From the NCBI RefSeq assembly GCF_020886695.1, contig NZ_AP024485.1, forward strand, positions 567,001 through 631,000: DNA of 64,000 nucleotides, in the 5' to 3' direction. A program made the translations under genes and the position numbers. This DNA is from Pseudodesulfovibrio sediminis. GTDB lineage: Bacteria; Desulfobacterota; Desulfovibrionia; Desulfovibrionales; Desulfovibrionaceae. Every line of letters begins with the position of its first letter. The first letter of the stretch is position 1. The notes beneath the pieces were generated by a model that worked only from the letters and a program-made list of their open reading frames with translations, ran no database searches and was not told where the DNA came from. This document shows positions 37,170 to 46,000 of the stretch, piece after piece.

Positions 37170-39395
37170 CTAGGTATCCTCCACACTGATAAACCGATCA
37201 ATCCGCTGAATCTCAAGCGGGGTCGGTGAATCGTGCGCTATGTACAGGTCAGGGCAGGTCAGGGACCACCCGCCGGAAAGGGTCAGGGGAATCTCACCAG
37301 TAAAAAGGGGATTGGGTTTGCCAAGGGTCCGGTTGCTCGAACCAAGGGGAACGCGCTCCAGCTTGTCAAGACTGCTGCCGAACTGCACATCCAGTGACTC
37401 GCGCACAAGCAGCGTTGCCTTTTCAAGCTTCTTTTTCTTGCCGTGGCTCGTGCCATACTGAACCTCGAATTCACGGCGCGCAGGCGCGGCATACCCTCGG
37501 TACCCCAGCCCCACATGCACAATGGACGCCGCGTATTGCAGGGAGATCGAACCACCTTCAACAAGCTGCTCAGGATGAACAGCACCGTCTGCCAAAATGC
37601 GGACAGTTTCGCCGTTGAACATCTCAAGACCGGATATGGTGTGGGTCGGCTCACCGTTGTAGGATATGCCGCAGTCAACATAGAAACACTCGGGTTGCCT
37701 AGCGAGGATGTCCGCTTCTTCCTGTGCATCTTCATAGGGCGTGTACCCCAATGTCATGCGTTCGATTGTACGGACAACAGAACCTCCCAGTGTCCGCTTG
37801 ACGCGCAGATAAAGATGATCCCGCGCATTGTCACCAGGGATCACGGCAATGGATTCGACAAAGGCGTCACCGCCGGACCCGCCACCGATGGTCACAGGGA
37901 AACACCCGGTCACGTTCTCGTTGGCATCATGGACCATGCACACCAGCTTGCCGTTGTTGAGCAGACACCACAGATACGGCACCGGCTCTTCCTGATAGGC
38001 GACTTCCTTGATACCGGCAGAAAACAACGTGGCCCCCAACCGCGAAAGCAGCTCCTCAGTCAATCCGTCATTCTCGAACTTGTATTGGAGCGCATAGACT
38101 TTCTTGCCGTTTTTCTGAACGAACACGGTCTTGGGTCCGATCCGCACCGGGTCGATAGCTGCGGCCTTGACGCCACAATCCAGACGGAACGTGCCGTTAC
38201 TCGGCTTGATCGGTTCATTTGAGGTCGTCACCAGCCGCCACACGCCACCGCCGGTGAACAGCACAAGGTACTGCGCCCAGGCAAAGGAATGAATGGGGTT
38301 TATCTGGTCTGACCCGCCAATGGTCTTGGAAAACCCATTGTTGTCCTGTACTTCGGCGTTCTCGTCAGTGGGACCGAAATCATAGATATCAATGTCGTTC
38401 GACTTCCACACGGTCTGCGATTGCGTCTTGGTATAGGATGCCGCAAAGGCCTGATTGATGAAGCCCACATTCTTGGGGTACCCGGTGGTTTCTGACCACG
38501 CCCCCAGCCACCATATTTCCGTGGCCGTTGTCGTGCCGAAGTCACGCTTGACGTCAAGTTTCACATGCGTGGAGTCGGTCACCTCAGTGATGATGCCCCA
38601 CCCCACCGTGTACGCGCCGACATCACCATGACGCAAACGGACATGCCGTCCCACATCCGTGGACTCAAACGGCTCGAAGTCCGTACCACTGGCCGTGATC
38701 GTCACCGTACCGGTGGTGGCAGACGGCTTCAGGGTACATTCATCTTTCAGATTCACATCAAGATACGGCCCGTCCTCCGCTTCAAAATCAGCCAGACGCC
38801 AATCGTCATGGTCGTAGCGGGAGAGCGTGGTTATCTTGTGCTCTCCGTCTGCCATAAAGAACACGTCAGCAGACTGAGTGCGGTTGAGCTCAGCCACATT
38901 GGTTGCAGAATACCCGTTGGAAATTTCATAGGGATCGCCCTCACCCCAGACGCCCCAATACTCTGTCCAGTCCGCAGCAACACCGGGTTCATGATCGGTT
39001 GTATGCGTCTGAGTACAGCGAAACAATACGCCAGTATGCGCAACATAGGCATCCACGGCATATTCGGTCCCGGTTGCCCACGCATCCGTATCGGCCACAC
39101 TCTTGATGATATTGCCATCACCGGACACGAACCGGAACGATCCGGGTTCGACATCGATGACATACGCCTGATCGTTACTGAACACGAAGGGCAGAATACG
39201 CCCTTCCTTGCTGGAGTCCTTCACTGTGTTCACCAGCACGGTGCCGCCTCTGAAATACAGATCACCTTCCACCCGCGCCAACATATTGAGTGCAGTCTGC
39301 AAGCCGCGCTCACGCGGTTCAATCCTGTTCTGCCCGTCCAGCGTGGGAGCGATGACCCCGGAGTTGAATGACTCGTTGATAACCGGATATGTCAT
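37170..39395 (-). CDS. Tail tubular protein B-like nozzle protein with a carbohydrate-binding-like insert
   Basis: Encodes 741 residues. The N-terminus (VINESFNSGVIAPTLDGQ, then a FRGGTVLVN segment) is typical of gp12-like tail nozzle proteins of short-tailed phages. Residues about 104-155 (DAWATGTEYAVDAYVAHTGV, then RCTQTHTTDHEPGV and DWTEYW) look like a CBM5/12-type module, often used to touch polysaccharide. The remainder is beta-rich. It sits between the gp11-like and gp14-like genes. Confidence 0.8.
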   Translation of the reverse strand: MTYPVINESFNSGVIAPTLDGQNRIEPRERGLQTALNMLARVEGDLYFRGGTVLVNTVKDSSKEGRILPFVFSNDQAYVIDVEPGSFRFVSGDGNIIKSVADTDAWATGTEYAVDAYVAHTGVLFRCTQTHTTDHEPGVAADWTEYWGVWGEGDPYEISNGYSATNVAELNRTQSADVFFMADGEHKITTLSRYDHDDWRLADFEAEDGPYLDVNLKDECTLKPSATTGTVTITASGTDFEPFESTDVGRHVRLRHGDVGAYTVGWGIITEVTDSTHVKLDVKRDFGTTTATEIWWLGAWSETTGYPKNVGFINQAFAASYTKTQSQTVWKSNDIDIYDFGPTDENAEVQDNNGFSKTIGGSDQINPIHSFAWAQYLVLFTGGGVWRLVTTSNEPIKPSNGTFRLDCGVKAAAIDPVRIGPKTVFVQKNGKKVYALQYKFENDGLTEELLSRLGATLFSAGIKEVAYQEEPVPYLWCLLNNGKLVCMVHDANENVTGCFPVTIGGGSGGDAFVESIAVIPGDNARDHLYLRVKRTLGGSVVRTIERMTLGYTPYEDAQEEADILARQPECFYVDCGISYNGEPTHTISGLEMFNGETVRILADGAVHPEQLVEGGSISLQYAASIVHVGLGYRGYAAPARREFEVQYGTSHGKKKKLEKATLLVRESLDVQFGSSLDKLERVPLGSSNRTLGKPNPLFTGEIPLTLSGGWSLTCPDLYIAHDSPTPLEIQRIDRFISVEDT

Positions 39396-39397
39396 GG

Positions 39398-39991
39398 CTA
39401 CCCCTGATACGCACTGACCCAGCCGCCGCTCTGCCTGCTTGGCGGCGCGGCTTCCGAGGAGTCAATGGACTGACCGGAAGCGATAAGCCCGGTGTACACT
39501 TCCATCATACCGTTTTGCAGCTTGCTTTCACCCACACCCGGTGCCACCTGCGCGGCCAGACGGAAGCTCAGGGCATTGACGAAAGACGCGTCAAATTTAT
39601 TGGAGTTGGTAACCAGCCCCACCCCCTTGAGATACAGGGGAGCCTCTTCATTTGTCAGGATGCAATCCCCTTCTTTTTCCCATGCCCCGTCAGCCGTCAT
39701 GGGCATCTGGTCAGCACCAAAGACCGTGATAATCCGCATGCACTCCTGCGGCAGCTTGTAGGCATACTCCCACTCGAAAAGCGGCTTGTCCGTATCGGAC
39801 GGCCCACCGAGCAACCACCGCTTGGTGGCAAACCGCCACGGATACGCCCGCAGCACTTCCTTGAGCACCGGCGACCAATGCAGCCGGAACTGCTGCGCGG
39901 CCACAGAACTCTCGGTCAACACGTTGGTCAACAGGTCTGTGATCTTCAAGTGCCCAAGGGCGAGGTTGCAAATATTCGTATCCGGCTGCAT
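39398..39991 (-). CDS. Tail tubular protein A-like (gp11) adaptor
   Basis: Encodes 197 residues from the ATG at 39989-39991, which has GGAG at proper spacing; the frame is open for 14 codons upstream. NICNLALGHLKI and FRLHWSPVLKEVLRAYPWRFA are typical of the family that forms the ring between portal and nozzle. Three bases separate it from the nozzle gene. Confidence 0.82.
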   Translation of the reverse strand: MQPDTNICNLALGHLKITDLLTNVLTESSVAAQQFRLHWSPVLKEVLRAYPWRFATKRWLLGGPSDTDKPLFEWEYAYKLPQECMRIITVFGADQMPMTADGAWEKEGDCILTNEEAPLYLKGVGLVTNSNKFDASFVNALSFRLAAQVAPGVGESKLQNGMMEVYTGLIASGQSIDSSEAAPPSRQSGGWVSAYQG

Positions 39992-40044
39992 ATCCATCTC
40001 CAAAAGGCGGGGGCAAAGCCCCCGCCGGTTCATCGTTCGAGGTT

Positions 40045-40284
40045 CTAGGTGGCGTTGACCACAGTTGCAGGCGAAACACCGGACACCACGAGCATGTCAG
40101 CTGCGGCGTTATCACCGGTCTTGGCAATGATGATATCGCCTGCGGTCAGGTTGTAGTCGTTTTCAGCGTCGCCAAAGTAGTCAGATGTAATCACGGTGGC
40201 GATGGCATCATCGCTGCTGTAGATATACAGGTTGTCACCGGGATACCCGCCCACAAGTCTCAGGTTCTCTTTGTTGTAAGCCAT
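40045..40284 (-). CDS. Small conserved phage structural protein, unknown
   Basis: Encodes 79 residues. Acidic and beta-rich (LVGGYPGDNLYIYSSDD and later), without signal or membrane segment. AAGGAG lies ahead of the ATG. Its location between the capsid gene and the tail adaptor suggests a head decoration or head-completion role; no family was recognised. Confidence 0.6.
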   Translation of the reverse strand: MAYNKENLRLVGGYPGDNLYIYSSDDAIATVITSDYFGDAENDYNLTAGDIIIAKTGDNAAADMLVVSGVSPATVVNAT

Positions 40285-40334
40285 GGCTTAGCTCCTTCCG
40301 GTTGATACCGGGCTGCGTTATTCCTTGGTCCGGC

Positions 40335-40508
40335 CTATTTCTTGGCGTCGTCCAGGGATTTTTTCAGAGCCTTGATCCGGTCAAGCCCCTTGACCTTGCG
40401 GCCTTCCTTTTCCACCTGTCCGAAGTAATCAGTCAGGAAATCCACCACCTCGTCCACAGGTTCACCGAGGACAATGGATGCTTTCTTGTCGTCTTTCTTC
40501 TTGGTCAT
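40335..40508 (-). CDS. Small basic phage protein (57 residues)
   Basis: Starts MTKKKDDKKASIVLGEP and ends in a Lys-rich helix (LDRIKALKKSLDDAKK). AAGGAG stands eight bases ahead of the ATG. It fills the gap between the capsid gene and the small acidic structural protein. Composition suggests a helical, nucleic-acid- or capsid-associated peptide; function unknown. Confidence 0.6.
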   Translation of the reverse strand: MTKKKDDKKASIVLGEPVDEVVDFLTDYFGQVEKEGRKVKGLDRIKALKKSLDDAKK

Positions 40509-40565
40509 GTGTGCTCCTTGAATGGAGGTTAGGGGCCGGAATCATCCCGGCCCGCATTCATTGAC

Positions 40566-41399
40566 TTAGGCAGCAGGCAGAGAGCCGGTGTCCTTGCACT
40601 GGATCTTCACGACGCCTTCGGGGTCGATCAGCACGCCGCCCAGACTCATCTTGTTGTTGACGAACCAAGAGTCACGCTCTTCTTCGTATTTGGTCTTCAG
40701 CACGATGTCGGAGACTTCGCCCAGACCCACGGCACGCTTGTGCCACATGAAGCATTCGCGCACCGTGTCGGTGATGGGCAGTTCCGTATGATGAATCCAG
40801 GTCACGCCGCGCCAGGTCTTGGCCTCGGTGTTCTGGAGCCACGGCTTCTTGTCGCCCACATAGTCCGCATTGGCGAAGGCTTCGATGCCCATGAGCTGTT
40901 CCCACTGAATGGAACCGAGAGCGGCATACCGCTCAGTATTGGGCACCGTCTTGGTGTTCAGTTTGATGAGAGCATTCTGCACATGGACCAGTCCGAAATC
41001 CGTGGTACCAAGGTCAACGATGTTGTCGGTCAGGGTCATCTGGTTGAAGATAAGCTCGTCAACCTTGCGGCCACAGGCACCGGCACCGGCTTCGGACAGG
41101 GCAGCTCGGTCATCGATGTTGGTCATCATCTGGTCGAAGTCGTCCACCCAGTCAGGCGCGTACCAGTTTTCCATGGTTGCGGAGACACGGGAGTGTTCCA
41201 CGTTCATGGCCGGGATAATGCCATGGCGAGTCTTCTGCACAGCCTTGCCCTTGCCGATCTTGGGGAATTTGACAGTGGACGCCTTCACACCGGTCTTGAG
41301 AAAGACCGTCTTGCGGAGCAGGGAAGCCCCCTGCTGATAGGCATGTTTCAAATCACTGGAATACTCAGTGACAAACACTTGATCGATAGAATCGGACAT
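40566..41399 (-). CDS. Major capsid protein
   Basis: Encodes 277 residues. The sequence DQVFVTEYSSDLKHAYQQGA, the WYAPDWVDDFD segment and the C-terminal IDPEGVVKIQCKDT are typical of short, single-domain capsid proteins of temperate podoviruses (HK97-type fold). It follows the scaffold gene in transcription order, as expected. There is no sign of an N-terminal cleaved scaffold domain. Confidence 0.85.
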   Translation of the reverse strand: MSDSIDQVFVTEYSSDLKHAYQQGASLLRKTVFLKTGVKASTVKFPKIGKGKAVQKTRHGIIPAMNVEHSRVSATMENWYAPDWVDDFDQMMTNIDDRAALSEAGAGACGRKVDELIFNQMTLTDNIVDLGTTDFGLVHVQNALIKLNTKTVPNTERYAALGSIQWEQLMGIEAFANADYVGDKKPWLQNTEAKTWRGVTWIHHTELPITDTVRECFMWHKRAVGLGEVSDIVLKTKYEEERDSWFVNNKMSLGGVLIDPEGVVKIQCKDTGSLPAA

Positions 41400-41546
41400 G
41401 GTGTCCTCCTAAGTTTTCGTTAAACAAAACGCCTCGGATCAATTCCGGGTGTCCCGCTTCCTGAAACCATGGAGGGTGTCCTTTCGGGCCTCCGGTCCCT
41501 TGGGGGCCGGGCGGCGGTTTTACGTCCCGCCGCACGACGATATTGA
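41400..41546 (-). promoter_or_regulatory. Scaffold-capsid intergenic region with GC-rich hairpin
   Basis: A gap of 147 bp is unusual in this tightly packed operon. A palindromic stretch (CCGG-T-CCC TTGG GGG-CCGG) near 41490-41508 can form a hairpin, but without a T tract. It may adjust capsid expression by RNA processing or partial termination. Confidence 0.35.
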
Positions 41547-42395
41547 TTAATTCTTGTTCGCCTGCTGAAATTCGGTCAGCCGCTTGGCATACTCATGGAC
41601 TTCGTTGACGTAGTTGGGATCACGCTGATCTTGGTCTTTATATCGAAGGTCTTCTTTCATGGCGACCAGCCCCGCCATGGTCGGAACATCAGAACCTCCA
41701 GTTCCGCCTGAGTTGACATCCGCCAGATCCCCTTCACCCAGATACCGGTTGCCCAGCTCGTACAGATCACGCACCAGCGGGGCCTTGTTCTTCCAGTCCG
41801 CATCGGTGAGCATCTGCCGTGTCTCATCAGAGAACTTGGACAGGAACCGCTCTCCCACATTCAGCTTGTAATCGAACTCGTCACCCCAATCCCTTTTCAC
41901 GGCGTCCATGTTCTTCTGGAGCTCCGCGCTGTACGCCTGCATGACTGCCTGCTCTTCATTGGCAAGCTCTTCGCTCAACCCGGAAATAATGGATTGCATG
42001 GCCTGCGGAGGCACACCGTTGGTGAACCCCATCTCAATGAACTTGGGCATCATCGCCCCTTCACCAAGTTCGGGCAGTTGCAACGCTCCCTGATACTCTT
42101 CCAGGGAACCCGGCACACCAGACAACTCGCGCAGGGAAGTATTGAAGGCCGCAACCTCTTCTTCACTCGCGCCCTCACCCGGAGCCACAAGCCCCTTCTG
42201 CTTCTGCCCGGCAAGCTTGCTCAGATTGTCAACGCCCTTGAAAAAATCCTCCGGCGTCTTGTACTTGGCCACAAAGCTGGCTTCGCGGAATTCCTCCGGC
42301 ACGGATGCAATCCAGTTGTCACCACCGCCGTCATCTGCGGGGGGCGTGTCCTGTACAGGGGCCTCAGTCGGGGTTTCGATGGGTTCATCAGCCAT
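41547..42395 (-). CDS. Capsid assembly scaffolding protein
   Basis: Encodes 282 residues from the ATG at 42393-42395 (AAGGAG upstream). A Pro/Thr/Asp-rich N-terminus is followed by KYKTPEDFFKGVDNLSKLAG, a segment typical of podovirus scaffolds, and a highly acidic helical body (pI clearly low). It overlaps the preceding gene by 8 bp. Confidence 0.82.
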   Translation of the reverse strand: MADEPIETPTEAPVQDTPPADDGGGDNWIASVPEEFREASFVAKYKTPEDFFKGVDNLSKLAGQKQKGLVAPGEGASEEEVAAFNTSLRELSGVPGSLEEYQGALQLPELGEGAMMPKFIEMGFTNGVPPQAMQSIISGLSEELANEEQAVMQAYSAELQKNMDAVKRDWGDEFDYKLNVGERFLSKFSDETRQMLTDADWKNKAPLVRDLYELGNRYLGEGDLADVNSGGTGGSDVPTMAGLVAMKEDLRYKDQDQRDPNYVNEVHEYAKRLTEFQQANKN

Positions 42396-42645
42396 TGTCG
42401 TACTCCTTGGGTAAGGTGTCAGGGTCAAGGTTCAGCGTGTTCATGATATCAATCACCACTTCCCGCTTGCCCTCGTTTTTCCATGCCTGTCTGTCAGACA
42501 TGCCTTCACTGCTTATGGGCCGGGTCACACAGTACCGTTCGGCCATGTCAGCCAGCACACGCTGACCGTCTTCAGTCCTGAAAATCCTGCGATACGCGCC
42601 ACGCGCACGCAGCGCGCTACTGAACCGCTTGAGCGTCCACGCCAT
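42388..42645 (-). CDS. Bbp19-like small phage protein
   Basis: Encodes 85 residues. FRTEDGQRVLADMAERYCVT followed by an EGKREVVIDIMNTL helix matches the Bbp19-type family found between portal and scaffold genes in podoviruses. Role unknown. The second of two adjacent ATGs has the better distance to GGAG. It overlaps portal by 29 bp and scaffold by 8 bp. Confidence 0.72.
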   Translation of the reverse strand: MAWTLKRFSSALRARGAYRRIFRTEDGQRVLADMAERYCVTRPISSEGMSDRQAWKNEGKREVVIDIMNTLNLDPDTLPKEYDNG

Positions 42646-44251
42646 CATTCACTCCGAGCTTTGCGGCCATGTCCACGCCCTGGCCCAATGTTTCCATCTG
42701 CTGCTGCGCGGCCTGTTGCTGCGCCCGACTCTGCCGCATCTCTTCCACCTGCTGCTTGTCTTCCAGCATCTTGGCTGGCGGGTTCCACTGCTTGATACCG
42801 GCAAGGAACGCCTCATCGTCATTGAGATTGTCAAACACCGGGGATTCACCGAACTGCAACCGCTTTTCAGCAATGAATGCAGCCAGCTCGTACACGCCCT
42901 GAACGGCCTCGGTTTCAGCCCCATGCTGCAACAGCAGGAACAACGGGGAACGCATGCCGATCTTGAGCTTGGACAGCCCTTCCGGCGGCTCTGGCAATTC
43001 ACCGCGCCGGATGAGCATGTACAGCCCGCGCATCATGGCCTTGCGGATGTATTCAAGGAAAAACCGGTGCAACAGCGGCGCAATCTGCTTGACCTTCTCA
43101 AGCTTGCGCATCTGCCGCTCGCCCAGCGTCACATCCGTCTTGACCTCTTCCATCTCAAAGGCACGCACGCAGAAATACCGGCGCATCTCCTCTTCCTTGC
43201 CCATGATTTCCTCACGGCCCCACCCCGGATCACCACCGGGCAATTCACTCACAGGCGGCTGCCCGCCGCTGGAATAACTGTCATTGTAGTTGATGGTCCC
43301 GGCCTTGGCAGTGATGGCTGCCTGCCACCCCTGATTGGTGGCCACCAGAGACGGCTTGACCCGCTTCTCTCCGGCCTCCAGTGTATTGACCTCCATGACC
43401 TGGAGAGCCTGCCCCACACCCAGAGCCTTCATGGCAGGGCTGCGTCCGGCAATCTCGCCAAAGGACTTGCTCCCGCGAGCCACCAGAAACGGAAATTCGT
43501 AATACCCCTTTTCCTGCGCCACATGCTTTTCGGACCTGAGAATGTAATACTCGGCCCACGGCGCGTTCATCGCCCCGCCCTTGGTGCTGTCCCTGTCCTT
43601 GCGCGGCACCACCACGTGCAGATAGTCGAACTTCCTGTCCAGCTCGTTGTTCTTCAGAGCCTCCAGCACCGGCTTGCCCGCATCCTTGCCAAACCGCTCA
43701 CGCGCCACACGCGCAGGCAACTCAACGGTACCCATGACCGTGTCCACTTCCCCCTCCTCATTCTCGAAGTAGACATACTCAAACGGATTCCGGGTCGAGA
43801 AATGAAAGGCCGTCTTTTTGCCTTCCTTCATGAAGGTATTGGTGATCCCGGCATACAGCACATCCACGATGGCCTCATGGCTCTGAATGGTGAAATTCGA
43901 TTCATGGAACCCGGTCATGACCTTCTTGGTGGCCATCTGGCACCACAGGGTGTTTGCCTTGTCTTCGGCTTCAAACTCGTCATCAGGCTCGAACACGCCC
44001 CACAGTGCATCCGGCGGCATGGTCTCGGAATGAATCCCGGCAGCGGCCACGTCCAGCGCATCCTCCGGCGTCCCGTTCCACACGGCAGTGTGCCGCTTGT
44101 CCCCATCTATCCCGCGCATCTCCATCTTGGCCTTGCGCGGCTTGAAAATCTCGGCACACATCTGCACATGCGCCCGCCACGTTGCAGCGGCAGACCGCGC
44201 CTTGGATTCCCTTTCAATGTATCCATTTATCTGGTCTTCAATCAGCGGCAT
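42617..44251 (-). CDS. Portal (head-tail connector) protein
   Basis: Encodes 544 residues. The N-terminal SKARSAAATWRAHVQMCAEI and the GIHSETMPPDALWGVFEPDD region are characteristic of T7-type head-tail connecting proteins. The C-terminal Gln-rich helix (about 500-530) is the typical barrel/crown end. It forms the dodecameric DNA channel. GGAGCG precedes the ATG. Confidence 0.9.
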   Translation of the reverse strand: MPLIEDQINGYIERESKARSAAATWRAHVQMCAEIFKPRKAKMEMRGIDGDKRHTAVWNGTPEDALDVAAAGIHSETMPPDALWGVFEPDDEFEAEDKANTLWCQMATKKVMTGFHESNFTIQSHEAIVDVLYAGITNTFMKEGKKTAFHFSTRNPFEYVYFENEEGEVDTVMGTVELPARVARERFGKDAGKPVLEALKNNELDRKFDYLHVVVPRKDRDSTKGGAMNAPWAEYYILRSEKHVAQEKGYYEFPFLVARGSKSFGEIAGRSPAMKALGVGQALQVMEVNTLEAGEKRVKPSLVATNQGWQAAITAKAGTINYNDSYSSGGQPPVSELPGGDPGWGREEIMGKEEEMRRYFCVRAFEMEEVKTDVTLGERQMRKLEKVKQIAPLLHRFFLEYIRKAMMRGLYMLIRRGELPEPPEGLSKLKIGMRSPLFLLLQHGAETEAVQGVYELAAFIAEKRLQFGESPVFDNLNDDEAFLAGIKQWNPPAKMLEDKQQVEEMRQSRAQQQAAQQQMETLGQGVDMAAKLGVNDGVDAQAVQ

Positions 44252-44254
44252 GCT

Positions 44255-45343
44255 CTACGCTCCATACAGTTTCTTGAACAGGGTATTCGCCTCGCTCTGC
44301 AACCCCAACCCGCCAGTCAGCAACGTGGACTTGTACCGGCTGCGCGTCACCTTGCGGGGAGCAACAGCCGGTGTCGGGGCATCATCATCAGCCACCACCG
44401 GAGTCACGGACACACCTTGTCTGGAACTGTTGTTGCCCAGCATCCCCAGTGTCGGGGTGCTGGCCTCAGTGGACGTTCCCGGCGCACGGCGCGGTATGGC
44501 CGTGTCAGAGCGTGTCACACGCTCCTCATCCTTTTTCCTGGTCCCGAAAACACCCGCTTTTTCCATTGTGTTGTAATCATAGAGTGTTGAGCCTGCCTTA
44601 CCAAAGCTGTAGAGCGCTGAAAGTGGACTTCTGGTGACCATGTTGAAGACTCCACCGGCCATATCAATGGCTAGCCCAAGAGGATCTTGCGCAATTTTAC
44701 CGTCTACGACTTTGTCATCCCCTTGACTCAACTCTTTGGCAGCAGTCTTGCCGACACCGGCCCTGTGCATTCGTATCATCTCGGACATGGGGGCGGTCCT
44801 CTCAATACCGGTCAAAGCGTCCCAAGCTTTGCCGCCAATCCACCGGTCAGGCTCAAAAACCGACTTCGTCCGGTCAAATGGTTGCGTGCCTTTTGGCTGC
44901 TTGAATTCTCCATATTCAGAGAAGTCCCTCTCAGCCCGTGTCATATCCCGGGCATCTGCTCGCAGCCGCCCCTGCTCAATGGCCTGTATGCCGAGCTTCG
45001 AATAGGTTGCCGCATTCACAACCCCATCATCCTCCTGCATTTCACGAAAGGCGGTAATCGGGGCCGTTGGTACAGACAACTGCGGATTAGTGTTGACCAC
45101 AAAAGACGGTTTTTCAGCCACAGGCGCAGCCACCGCAGCCACAGCACCGCCCATGGTCTGCTTGCCCGTTGCCGTGTTGGCCTTGTATCCAGGGCTGTTC
45201 GTGACATTGGTCCCTCGACTCATCGCAGCACGGTTCTCAGCCCGCCGCTGGCTTGCGATACTGCCAAGCCCTTTGCCAAAGCTATACCCGCCAAAGCTGC
45301 TTGTTGCAGGGCCACTCTTACTGCCGGAACTGGAACCACACAT
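44255..45343 (-). CDS. Phage protein with MCGS start and TGGLG end (362 residues)
   Basis: The protein starts MCGSSSGSKSG, has a low-complexity middle and ends KSTLLTGGLGLQ followed by a short basic tail. The neighbouring 99-residue protein shares both the first four residues and the C-terminal motif. No enzymatic motif was recognised. A central hydrophobic stretch (LGLAIDMAGGVFNMVT) is present. Probably a minor head or ejection-related protein. Start chosen at the ATG at 45341-45343 rather than the TTG two codons earlier. Confidence 0.6.
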   Translation of the reverse strand: MCGSSSGSKSGPATSSFGGYSFGKGLGSIASQRRAENRAAMSRGTNVTNSPGYKANTATGKQTMGGAVAAVAAPVAEKPSFVVNTNPQLSVPTAPITAFREMQEDDGVVNAATYSKLGIQAIEQGRLRADARDMTRAERDFSEYGEFKQPKGTQPFDRTKSVFEPDRWIGGKAWDALTGIERTAPMSEMIRMHRAGVGKTAAKELSQGDDKVVDGKIAQDPLGLAIDMAGGVFNMVTRSPLSALYSFGKAGSTLYDYNTMEKAGVFGTRKKDEERVTRSDTAIPRRAPGTSTEASTPTLGMLGNNSSRQGVSVTPVVADDDAPTPAVAPRKVTRSRYKSTLLTGGLGLQSEANTLFKKLYGA

Positions 45344-45345
45344 GA

Positions 45346-45645
45346 TCAATTCCCCCCAAACAAGGTTTTCAGCCCCACATTGGCCGGGGATTTCACGCCC
45401 AGCCCACCCGTCAGATTCGTGGACTTCGTCTTGCTCCGCTTGGCAAGCGCCCGTTGTCTGTTCTGCATGGCCTCGGCATCAGCCGCGCTCGTATCCACTG
45501 CACGCGGCGCAGACGTCACCTTGGCCCCGCTGTTCATCAACCCGCTGGCAGTGGTTGCCACAGCCCCGGCAGCGGTCACGCCGGACACGACCTTTTCAAA
45601 CAAACTCATGTCCTTGGGAAACAAATTACTGATCGACCCGCACAT
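45346..45645 (-). CDS. Small phage protein with MCGS start and TGGLG end (99 residues)
   Basis: Starts MCGSISNLF with a strong GGAGGGG upstream, has an Ala/Thr/Val-rich hydrophobic segment (VVSGVTAAGAVATTASGLM) and ends KSTNLTGGLGVKS plus tail. Shares both ends with the next gene downstream. Possibly membrane-active or virion-associated; function unknown. Confidence 0.6.
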   Translation of the reverse strand: MCGSISNLFPKDMSLFEKVVSGVTAAGAVATTASGLMNSGAKVTSAPRAVDTSAADAEAMQNRQRALAKRSKTKSTNLTGGLGVKSPANVGLKTLFGGN

Positions 45646-45646
45646 A

Positions 45647-46000
45647 TCACCCCTCCAACCGTTGAAATCCGAACATCTGCACATCAAACCCCATGAACCC
45701 GACCATGCGGGTGAAGTGCACATCCCTCTTGTCGTCGCTGGCCACCATCATGACCGTGGCCCCACGATCCATGCAGAACCCTTTCATCAACGGAACATCG
45801 AACTTTCGCAGTTCCTTCAACGCCCCCACGGAAAACCCGAGTATCCGCCAATACAGCCACGCTTGGTCATCCCTGAACGTCAGCCCGCACACGGCATACA
45901 CACCGCCATCAGGCCCCACGAGCTCAAACCACTCGTATTCCTCCTGCGCGTATTCAAACCCGCACAGTTCCACAGGCTGCGTATCCACTCGGCGTATCAT
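45647..46000 (-). CDS. Small phage protein with possible acetyltransferase-like fold
   Basis: Encodes 117 residues. A pattern of strands and helices (AVCGLTFRDDQAWLYWRILG, then FCMDRGATVMMVASDDKRD and FTRMVGFMGFD) resembles GNAT-fold or T7 gp13-type internal proteins coded near packaging genes. No acetyl-CoA motif is clear. The start overlaps the terminase stop (ATGA). Confidence 0.5.
   Translation of the reverse strand: MIRRVDTQPVELCGFEYAQEEYEWFELVGPDGGVYAVCGLTFRDDQAWLYWRILGFSVGALKELRKFDVPLMKGFCMDRGATVMMVASDDKRDVHFTRMVGFMGFDVQMFGFQRLEG

Noticed and set aside
42629-44590. 653-codon plus-strand frame opposite the portal gene
   Set aside because: Antisense shadow of a GC-rich gene with strong codon bias; His/Leu/Pro/Arg-rich with no domain, while the opposite strand is a clear portal.
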